Origin: Elusimicrobia bacterium CG_4_9_14_3_um_filter_62_55
GTDB lineage: Bacteria; Elusimicrobiota; Elusimicrobia; UBA1565
Length of the DNA stretch: 51,222 nucleotides
Direction of reading: 5' to 3'
Assembly (NCBI GenBank): GCA_002790095.1
Contig: PFUL01000061.1
Coordinates: 1-51,222, forward strand
The position numbers were made by a program, and so were the translations under genes. The notes under the pieces are model-generated. The model saw only the letters and a list, made by a program, of their open reading frames with translations. It was not told where the DNA came from and did not search any database. Positions 14,972 to 20,966 of this stretch are shown one piece after another (the stretch's first letter is position 1; every line of letters starts with the position of its first letter).

Positions 14972-14993
14972 CGGTTGAAATTCGGTTCAACCG
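14972..14993. repeat. Hairpin at the plsY stop codon
   Basis: CGGTTGAA (14972-14979) and TTCAACCG (14986-14993) are perfectly complementary around a 6-base loop. It spans the plsY stop codon and lies just upstream of the next promoter. There is no T-run on the minus strand, so it is not a standard terminator. Confidence 0.5.
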
Positions 14994-15571
14994 ATCTCTT
15001 GGTGGGAGAGTAGGAGCTTGATATTAGGAATATGCCTGTAAAGGATTAATAAACCCGCGCTTACGGCGAGAATTCGGGTTTCGACGGGTTGGGGAGTGAA
15101 GAGAATCAACGCCGGGAAAACGAGCGCGCAGGTCATCGAACCGATGGAAATATGTCCGGAAAGCTTTACCGCAGCGATGAAAACGACAAGCGTCAGGGAC
15201 ATCGGATAGGGGGTCAGCGCCAGGAAGACGCCCATCGAGGTGGCGACCGCCTTTCCGCCGCGAAACCCCAAAAAGGGGGTCCAGCAGTGGCCGAGGATGG
15301 CCGCCCCGCCGCAAACGGCCGAGAGCCACTGGAGGCCGGGAAACAAGAGACCGGCGGCGACCACGGGAATCGCTCCCTTTATCGAATCCCCAAGCAGGAC
15401 GATCATCGCGGCGAACGGGCCGGCCTCGTAGAGGACGTTGGCCGCTCCGGGATTCCCCGAGCCGCGCTCCAAAATGTTGATGCCGTTGAGGACTTTCGGC
15501 ACGATGAAGCCGAAAGGGACGGCGCCGCAGAGATAGGACGCCGCGGAAACCGCGGCGTATCGGATTTCCAT
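14987..15571 (-). CDS. plsY: Glycerol-3-phosphate acyltransferase PlsY (194 aa)
   Basis: It transfers an acyl group from acyl phosphate to glycerol 3-phosphate at the inner membrane, the first step of phospholipid synthesis. Family motifs are present: ERGSGNPGAANV (acyl-phosphate site), GDSIKGAIPV, and GHCWTPFLGFRGGKAVAT (glycerol-phosphate site). There are at least five membrane segments, as usual. The start at 15571 (MEIRYAAVS) gives the standard short N-terminus; an ATG at 15589 that overlaps the hflX stop would add six residues and couple the two genes. It is the last gene of the PilZ-miaA-hflX-plsY group. Confidence 0.93.
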   Translation of the reverse strand: MEIRYAAVSAASYLCGAVPFGFIVPKVLNGINILERGSGNPGAANVLYEAGPFAAMIVLLGDSIKGAIPVVAAGLLFPGLQWLSAVCGGAAILGHCWTPFLGFRGGKAVATSMGVFLALTPYPMSLTLVVFIAAVKLSGHISIGSMTCALVFPALILFTPQPVETRILAVSAGLLILYRHIPNIKLLLSHQEIG

Positions 15572-15582
15572 GGTTTGGCAGA

Positions 15583-16860
15583 TTAACATATCCCGCCGCG
15601 TTTTCTGAGGCGCGCCCAATTTTCCCCGGTGATCCTCAGGGTTAGGAGAATTCCGGCGTCGTCGGCCTTCTGGGAGAGTACCTGGGAAACCCGGTAGACC
15701 TCGTCGAGCAGTCCGGAGCGCTCGTGCGCGAGCCGGAGTTCTCGGAGCAGCCAGCGGTCATTGAGGATGTTCTGCGCGGCCCGGAGCGCATCCTCGATCC
15801 CCTCCCCCGATTTTGCCGAAACGAGCAGACGGTCGGGATCGTTCGCGCGCAGCGCGAGGCGTTCGCTTTCCCCGAGTAAATCCGCTTTGTTGACCGCGCG
15901 CACCCGGGGGATCCGGTCCGCCTCGAGTTCGCGCAGCACGGCTTCGACCGTTCGGCGCTGCTGCTCGGCGTGCGGCGCCAGAGCGTCTTCGAGGTGGAGC
16001 AGGCAGTCGGCGTGCGTGACCTCCTCGAGCGTCGACTTGAACGCGGCGATCAGCGAGGTCGGAAGCTTCGAGATGAATCCCACCGTATCCGTGAAGACCG
16101 CCCAGCCCCCGTCGGGCAGGGGGATGCGGCGCGAGGTGGAGTCCAGCGTGGCGAAGAGAAGATCGTCCGCGTACACCTGTTTGTCGGCCTTGCCGGCGAG
16201 ACGCGCGAGACGGTTGAGAAGGGTGGATTTCCCCGCGTTGGTGTAGCCGATGATCGCCACCCCCGGAACCGGCACGCGGGAGCGCTTGCGGCGGCGAACC
16301 TCGCGCTCCTGTTCGAGCTTCTCGATGCCCCGCTTCAGGTGATCGATGCGGCGCTGAATGTGTCTGCGTTCGTACTCGATCTTGCGCTCTCCGGGGCCTC
16401 GGGTTCCGATGCCTCCGACCTGCTGCGAAAAGGCGCGCCAACTCCCGGTAAGTCGTGGGAGCATGTAGGAGAGCTGCGCGAGTTCGACCTGAAGCTCTCC
16501 TTCCTTGGTGTGCGCCCGCTGCGCGAAGATATCGAGAATCAGACGCGTCCGGTCGACGACTTTGGCGTCGAGGGTTTTTTCCAAGTGGAGCTGCTGCGCC
16601 GGGGAGAGGTCTTCGTTGACGATCACGGTTTTCGCGCCGAGGCGCTTGGCCGCGGCGGCGGCCTCTTCGACCTTCCCCTTGCCCATCAGCGAGCGCGGGT
16701 TGAGGCGTTCGACCCTCTGCGTCACGGAACCGACCACCCGCGCCCCCGCGGTGTCCGCGAGACGTTCGAGTTCTTCGAAGCTCGCGCTTTCCAGCGCGAG
16801 TTCGCGTCCCCTCGGGTAGACGCCGATCAGAAGCGCCGCTTCGCGTTCCACGCCGCTCAT
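15583..16860 (-). CDS. hflX: GTPase HflX (425 aa)
   Basis: The N-terminal HflX domain (about 20-190) contains GARVVGSVTQRVERLNPRSL, GKGKVEE and RTRLILDIFAQRAHTKEG. The GTPase part has G1 GYTNAGKSTLLNRL (about 200), a switch region with TDTVGFISKLP, and a NKAD motif as G4. HflX binds the 50S subunit and helps to split stalled ribosomes. The start at 16860 is chosen because the domain begins there and the ATG overlaps the miaA stop (ATGA); the long open frame upstream is out-of-frame miaA. Confidence 0.95.
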   Translation of the reverse strand: MSGVEREAALLIGVYPRGRELALESASFEELERLADTAGARVVGSVTQRVERLNPRSLMGKGKVEEAAAAAKRLGAKTVIVNEDLSPAQQLHLEKTLDAKVVDRTRLILDIFAQRAHTKEGELQVELAQLSYMLPRLTGSWRAFSQQVGGIGTRGPGERKIEYERRHIQRRIDHLKRGIEKLEQEREVRRRKRSRVPVPGVAIIGYTNAGKSTLLNRLARLAGKADKQVYADDLLFATLDSTSRRIPLPDGGWAVFTDTVGFISKLPTSLIAAFKSTLEEVTHADCLLHLEDALAPHAEQQRRTVEAVLRELEADRIPRVRAVNKADLLGESERLALRANDPDRLLVSAKSGEGIEDALRAAQNILNDRWLLRELRLAHERSGLLDEVYRVSQVLSQKADDAGILLTLRITGENWARLRKRGGIC

Positions 16861-17762
16861 GCCGCCTTCCGGTAGGCGCGTTCGGCCCGGTCGGCGAGAC
16901 CGGGTCCCGGCTCCAGCCAAACGGTCGGGACCTGGCGGCGGAACCAGGTCCGTTGGCGTTTGGCGTAGCCGCAGGTGCTTCGGATCATCGCTTCGAGCGC
17001 CTCGCCCTCTCCCATTTCCCCCCGGACGCAGGCGACGGCCTCCGGATATCCGAGGCAGCGAAATCCCGGCTCGAGACCGAGATAGTGGGACGGGACGAGA
17101 CTGCGGACTTCTTCGAGAAGGGCGGGAAACATCGCACCCGCCCGGATTCGGATGCGTTCCCGCAGCGTCTCCGGTTCCCAGGAGATTCCGATAAAGACGG
17201 CCGGGTGCCGCGGAGGTCTTTGCGCCCGGTCCCAAAACGAGGAAATCGGCCGCCCGGTCAGCCGGTGGACTTCAAGTGCCCGCATCACCCGATTGATGTT
17301 TCCCGGCGGGATGCTCTTCGCGGCCGCGGGGTCCACCGTCTCCAGCTCCTTATGGAGCGACTCCCGCCCCTCCTCGTCGGCGCGCTTCTTAAGCGCTTCC
17401 CGCAGCGCGTTGTCTCGCTGCGGGAGATCGTCGAAGCCTTCGAGCAGGGCCCGGAGGTAAAGTCCCGCGCCCCCCGCGAGGATCGGAAGCCTTCCCCGCG
17501 AGCGGATATCCCGCAGGACGGGTTCTGCGAAACGGGCGTAGGAACCCGCGTCCGACGATTCTGCCGGGTCGAGGATGCCGATTCCGTGATAGGGGACGTC
17601 GAGATTCGGATCGGGTTTCGCGGTGGCGGCGTCGAGCTTTCTGTACAACTGACCCATGTCGGCGGAGAGAATCTCTCCGTTCAAGCGGCGCGCGAGTTCT
17701 ATCGCGAGATCGGTTTTTCCCGAGGCCGTCGGGCCGACGATCGCGAGGAGAATTGGGTTCAG
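16857..17762 (-). CDS. miaA: tRNA dimethylallyltransferase MiaA (301 aa), CTG start likely
   Basis: It adds the isopentenyl group to A37 of tRNAs that read UNN codons, in the same pathway as MiaB encoded nearby. The P-loop GPTASGKTDLAIE is followed by LNGEILSADMGQLYRKLD, YHGIGILDP, LAGGAGLYLRALLEG and a C-terminal GYAKRQRTWFRRQ. No ATG, GTG or TTG exists between the upstream PilZ stop and the P-loop. The only near-start is CTG at 17762, whose TG is shared with the TGA stop of the PilZ gene. A start at the internal TTG (17684) would delete the ATP site, and a start far upstream would overlap the PilZ frame. I infer a CTG start with translation coupled to the PilZ stop. Confidence 0.88.
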   Translation of the reverse strand: MNPILLAIVGPTASGKTDLAIELARRLNGEILSADMGQLYRKLDAATAKPDPNLDVPYHGIGILDPAESSDAGSYARFAEPVLRDIRSRGRLPILAGGAGLYLRALLEGFDDLPQRDNALREALKKRADEEGRESLHKELETVDPAAAKSIPPGNINRVMRALEVHRLTGRPISSFWDRAQRPPRHPAVFIGISWEPETLRERIRIRAGAMFPALLEEVRSLVPSHYLGLEPGFRCLGYPEAVACVRGEMGEGEALEAMIRSTCGYAKRQRTWFRRQVPTVWLEPGPGLADRAERAYRKAA

Positions 17763-18274
17763 GCTTTGGGGGGCCAGTGCGGCGCCTTCTGCGTCTTCGT
17801 GCAGAGGTAGTGGAAGCCGCAGTCGGGAACGCAGGCTTCCGGCAAGCCGAGGGAGACGCGGGTGTTGCAGTCCGCGTCGTCGTCGGCCATGCGCTGAATC
17901 GCTTTCTGGTACTTCTTGGCGATCTTCGTGAATTCAATGCCGACCGAGAATGTCTCGCCCTTCTTCGCCACGCGGACGACCCTCCCCTCGATCGGAAGAT
18001 GATCGAGGCCGGGGATCGTGAGCGTCATCTTGAAGCATTTCGTACGGGGCGGCGCCAAAAAAGTGATGAGAGCCAGGCCGCCCTGGGAAAGGTTGGTCAG
18101 GATTGCGGGCTGCGTTCGCAGGTGCTTGGGAATCGCGTCTTCCTTTCTCGCCCCTTTCGACGGCTTGTCATCGGCCGCGTAGCGGAGCACGATCGGTTCG
18201 ACCAGGTCGCTGACGACCGAAACGCGGGGCGCTTTGCGGCGCTCGGTCGAGCTCTTTCCGTTCGGGTGTTTCAT
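17759..18274 (-). CDS. PilZ-domain protein with a C-terminal cysteine cluster (171 aa)
   Basis: The PilZ part has ERRKAPRVSV (the RxxxR c-di-GMP motif; here R-K-A-P-R), ILTNLSQGGLAL (the usual D/NxSxxG motif) and EGRVVRVAKKGETFSVGIEF. PilZ domains bind c-di-GMP and control motility or exopolysaccharide. Residues about 135-165 add a region with four cysteines (DADCNTR, EACVPDCGFHYLC) that could bind metal; this is not part of the PilZ fold. The start at 18274 is the first Met before the domain. It is followed directly by miaA. Confidence 0.72.
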   Translation of the reverse strand: MKHPNGKSSTERRKAPRVSVVSDLVEPIVLRYAADDKPSKGARKEDAIPKHLRTQPAILTNLSQGGLALITFLAPPRTKCFKMTLTIPGLDHLPIEGRVVRVAKKGETFSVGIEFTKIAKKYQKAIQRMADDDADCNTRVSLGLPEACVPDCGFHYLCTKTQKAPHWPPKA

Positions 18275-18333
18275 CAAAACTACGATACTAAGAAACGGCC
18301 CGAGGGGCAAGTAGAGCGGCGGCCTAAAAAGGA

Positions 18334-18596
18334 ACGGAATACTTACGCGCTTTGGGCGCGTGGCTCGACGAATTGCTTCGCAATTCGCCGAGCTCCAACG
18401 GCAACGGCCCGGCCCTCCCGGGCGAACGCGCCTCCACGCATAAGAATAGAATCCCGAAGGGATTCCACGAATCAGTTGCAGGAGCGTGATGCGCGGGAGC
18501 GGCCGTTCAAGCGCGGTTGCCGTTGTCTTTCGAGCTCGCGTGTTTCCGCGAAGCGGAAACCGCGAGCCACGCGCCCAAAGCGCGTAAATATTCCGT
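18334..18596. repeat. Large cloverleaf-type inverted repeat (about 263 bases)
   Basis: Outer arms 18334-18367 and 18563-18596 are complementary at 33 of 34 positions (the arm starts ACGGAATA and ends GTGGCTCG). Inside, perfect hairpins occupy each side: CGAATTGC/GCAATTCG at about 18368-18387 and GTTTCCGC/GCGGAAAC at 18542-18560. An inner stem follows: GAGCTC (18390-18395 with 18532-18537) and CAACGGCAAC (18396-18405) with GTTGCCGTTG (18516-18525). Apical hairpins include GCCCGG-type (about 18408-18423) and GAATCCC/GGGATTC (18449-18465). No open frame or transposase is present. It begins 3 bases after the miaB stop. The outer pairing may extend imperfectly into the miaB end. This stretch explains the 325-base gap between PilZ and miaB. 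Confidence 0.9.
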
Positions 18597-18599
18597 TTA

Positions 18600-19889
18600 T
18601 TAAGCCGCCGTTCTCTCGGCCAGCGCCGTGCACTTCAGGGCGGTCGGGGAATGGCCGGTGACTTCGGCCTCGACGATGCTTCCGGGCTCTCCCGGGGCGT
18701 CGAGGCGTCCCTTGAAGTGGTATTGGGTTCGTCCGTCCGTCTTGTCTTCCAGCAGCAGCTTCACGCGGGTCCCGACCATCGCGCGCAGGTGCTTGCGCGT
18801 CCGGGCGTTGACCGCTTTGAGCAGGAGGTCCAGCCGGCGTTCGATCTCCGGCTCGGGAATCTTCCCCTCCATCGCCGCGGCGGGGGTCGTCTCGCGGGCG
18901 GAAAATTTGAAGCAGTAGGCCGAGCAGAAGTCGCCTTTCTCGACGAAATCCAAGGTCATGCGGAACTCGGCTTCGGTCTCGCCGGGGAAGCCGACGATCA
19001 GGTCCGTCGACAACGCCAGGTCGGGGATGAGGGTGCGCAAGCGTCCGGTCCGTTCGAGGTATTCCTCGACCGTGTAGTTGCGGCGCATCGCCTTCAGCAG
19101 TCGGTCGGATCCGCTCTGCGCGGGCAGGTGGAGGTGGGGCATCACCCGTCCGCATTCCGCCATCGCCGCGGCGAGCCGGTCGTTTAGATAAAACGGGTGC
19201 GGGCTTGTGAAGCGGATGCGTTCGACTCCGGAAACCGAATCGACCGCGCGGAGCAGGTCCGCGAAATCCTCGCCGGAAGGGGCCTTGTAGCTGTTGACCG
19301 TCTGTCCCAGCAGGATGATTTCCTTGGCCCCCGCGGCGACGGCTCGCCGGCTTTCTTCCAGAATCGTGTCGAAGGGGCGGTAGAGTTCGCGCCCCCGCAC
19401 GGAGGGGACGATGCAGTAGGTACAGGCATAGTTGCAGCCGCGCATGATCGTTACGAACGCGCTCGATTCGGAGTGCGCGGCGCCCTTCGGTTGATGATCC
19501 GGAAAAGACTCGCGTTCGGGTCCCCAATCGAAGCGCTCCCGGACGGCTTCTTCAAGCACTTGGGGATACTGCGGCATCGTCTTCGCGCCGACGACCAGAT
19601 CCACGTGCGGAAAGCGCTTGCGAATCCACGGCCCGATGCGTTCCGCCGCGCATCCCGCGACGATTAAAAAGCGGTTCGGGTCGGCCTGTTTCCAGGGGAG
19701 CAGGCGCCCGATCTCGGAGACGGCCTTATCCTCCGCGTGCTGGCGAACCGTGCAGGTGCTGAGAATCAGGGCGTCGGCCTCGTCCATGACTCCGGTCGGC
19801 GTAAATCCGCGGGCGAGCCACGGGCGCGCCATCTCTTCGGCGTCGGCGACGGACATCTGGCAGCCGAAACTGCGGATGAAGAGTTTCAT
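18600..19889 (-). CDS. miaB: tRNA-2-methylthio-N6-dimethylallyladenosine synthase MiaB (429 aa)
   Basis: It is a radical SAM methylthiotransferase that modifies i6A37 made by MiaA. The N-terminal UPF0004 domain has FGCQM, STCTVRQHAEDK and AGCAAERIG (three cysteines for the second cluster). The radical SAM motif is C-x3-C-x2-C in MRGCNYACTYCIVPSVRGRE (about 150). A TRAM domain closes the chain (about 365-429). The start at 19889 gives the standard MKLFIRSFGCQM. The stop is 3 bases before the cloverleaf repeat. It lies 10 bases after the ASCH gene. Confidence 0.95.
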   Translation of the reverse strand: MKLFIRSFGCQMSVADAEEMARPWLARGFTPTGVMDEADALILSTCTVRQHAEDKAVSEIGRLLPWKQADPNRFLIVAGCAAERIGPWIRKRFPHVDLVVGAKTMPQYPQVLEEAVRERFDWGPERESFPDHQPKGAAHSESSAFVTIMRGCNYACTYCIVPSVRGRELYRPFDTILEESRRAVAAGAKEIILLGQTVNSYKAPSGEDFADLLRAVDSVSGVERIRFTSPHPFYLNDRLAAAMAECGRVMPHLHLPAQSGSDRLLKAMRRNYTVEEYLERTGRLRTLIPDLALSTDLIVGFPGETEAEFRMTLDFVEKGDFCSAYCFKFSARETTPAAAMEGKIPEPEIERRLDLLLKAVNARTRKHLRAMVGTRVKLLLEDKTDGRTQYHFKGRLDAPGEPGSIVEAEVTGHSPTALKCTALAERTAA

Positions 19890-19899
19890 GGGAGTTCCG

Positions 19900-20280
19900 T
19901 CAGACCTTCTCGACGAGTTCAAAATAGGAAACCCGAACGAGTTCGGAGCCCTGCAGTTTCCGGCTGTTGGCGAAATCCGCCGCCCGGCGGCATTCGTCCA
20001 GCGTCAGGCCGAGCGCGCGCGCGACGGCTTCGTCGATGTCGCCCCACGGGATCGTGACGATCCGGGTGATGCGCACGGTGCAGCGTCCCCTTCCGTTCTT
20101 GTCGACCACCCGCACCAGGTCGCCTTCGTCGGCTTCCTGTGGATCGTAGGACGGGCTGGAGGTCGCGGATTTGTGTCCGCTGAGGATGCGCGCAATGAGC
20201 GCCTCGCCGAGGCCCTCATCTCCGAACCACCCGAATCGCATTTCTCTCACGGCCTTTTTGCTTGCAGGGAACAGCGTCAT
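19900..20280 (-). CDS. ASCH-domain protein (126 aa)
   Basis: The pattern RFGWFGDEGLGEALIARILS, GHKSATSS, the turn EGDLVRVVDKNGRGRCTV and TIPWGDIDEAVARA is an ASCH domain of the DUF984 type, a PUA-like fold thought to bind RNA or modified nucleotides. The start at 20280 gives MTLFPASKK; a GTG seven codons upstream (20301) is also possible. It lies 10 bases before miaB and probably shares its transcript. Confidence 0.85.
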   Translation of the reverse strand: MTLFPASKKAVREMRFGWFGDEGLGEALIARILSGHKSATSSPSYDPQEADEGDLVRVVDKNGRGRCTVRITRIVTIPWGDIDEAVARALGLTLDECRRAADFANSRKLQGSELVRVSYFELVEKV

Positions 20281-20320
20281 CGGCTTCCCATATTTTACCA
20301 CAACGGGAAGCGTAACGATT

Positions 20321-20329
20321 TGCTACGAT
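20321..20329 (+). promoter_or_regulatory. Possible extended -10 promoter of yceI
   Basis: TGC-TACGAT: TGn directly before TACGAT (20324-20329), an extended -10. It is 40 bases before the ATG of the YceI gene. No good -35 box is visible. Confidence 0.35.
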
Positions 20330-20369
20330 CCCGCACTGAATCGAAACCGCAGCTCTCTGGAGATTGACT

Positions 20370-20966
20370 ATGAAGACCTTCGCCCGTTGCCTGTTCGTCG
20401 CAACCCTCTTAGCCTGGGCCGTTTCCGGTGCCGACGCCGCGCGCTATGAAATCGACGCGGTGCATTCCTCCGTCGGATTCAAGGTCCGGCATATGGTGAT
20501 CAGCAAAACCTCCGGCGTGTTCGGGAAATTTTCGGGGTGGTTCGATTTCGACCCGAAAGATGCGAAGGGAAAATCCTGGAAAACGGAAACGGAAATCGAG
20601 GTCGCCAGCGTCGATACCGGAAACGGGAAGCGCGACGCCCATCTGCGCTCGGCCGATTTCTTCGACGTCGAGAATCATCCCAAAATGATCTTCCGGTCGA
20701 CGAAAATCGAACGCAAGGGAGACGATCTGTACCTGATCGGGGACTTGACGCTGAGGGGCACAACCAAAACGGTAAGGCTCACCCTCGAGTCTCACGGGAC
20801 GGTCGAGGACCAGCAGGGAAACCTTCACGCCGGGTTTACCGCGACCGGCAAAATCAACCGGCAGGATTTCGGGGTTTCCTTCAACAAGGTTTTGGAAACC
20901 GGCGGGCTCGTCGTGGACAATACGGTCGAGATCACGCTCGAGATCGAGGGGATCGAGAAGAAGTAG
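20370..20966 (+). CDS. YceI-family periplasmic lipid-binding protein (198 aa)
   Basis: A signal peptide (MKTFARCLFVATLLAWAVSG, cut near ADA-AR) leads into the YceI fold: YEIDAVHSSVGFKVRHMVIS, GVFGKFSGWFDFD, RDAHLRSADFFDVENHPKMI and GDLTLRGTTKTVRL. Family members form a lipocalin-like barrel that binds isoprenoid or amide lipids. The start at 20370 is supported by the signal peptide and a GGAG upstream. Its last 35 bases overlap the end of the convergent transglutaminase gene. Confidence 0.93.
   Translation: MKTFARCLFVATLLAWAVSGADAARYEIDAVHSSVGFKVRHMVISKTSGVFGKFSGWFDFDPKDAKGKSWKTETEIEVASVDTGNGKRDAHLRSADFFDVENHPKMIFRSTKIERKGDDLYLIGDLTLRGTTKTVRLTLESHGTVEDQQGNLHAGFTATGKINRQDFGVSFNKVLETGGLVVDNTVEITLEIEGIEKK

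Noticed and set aside
18334-18596. An integron attC site or a tRNA-like gene as explanation for the cloverleaf repeat
   Set aside because: The conserved attC core triplets are not in the expected places, no integrase is near, the element is too long for a tRNA and no T-arm motif is present.
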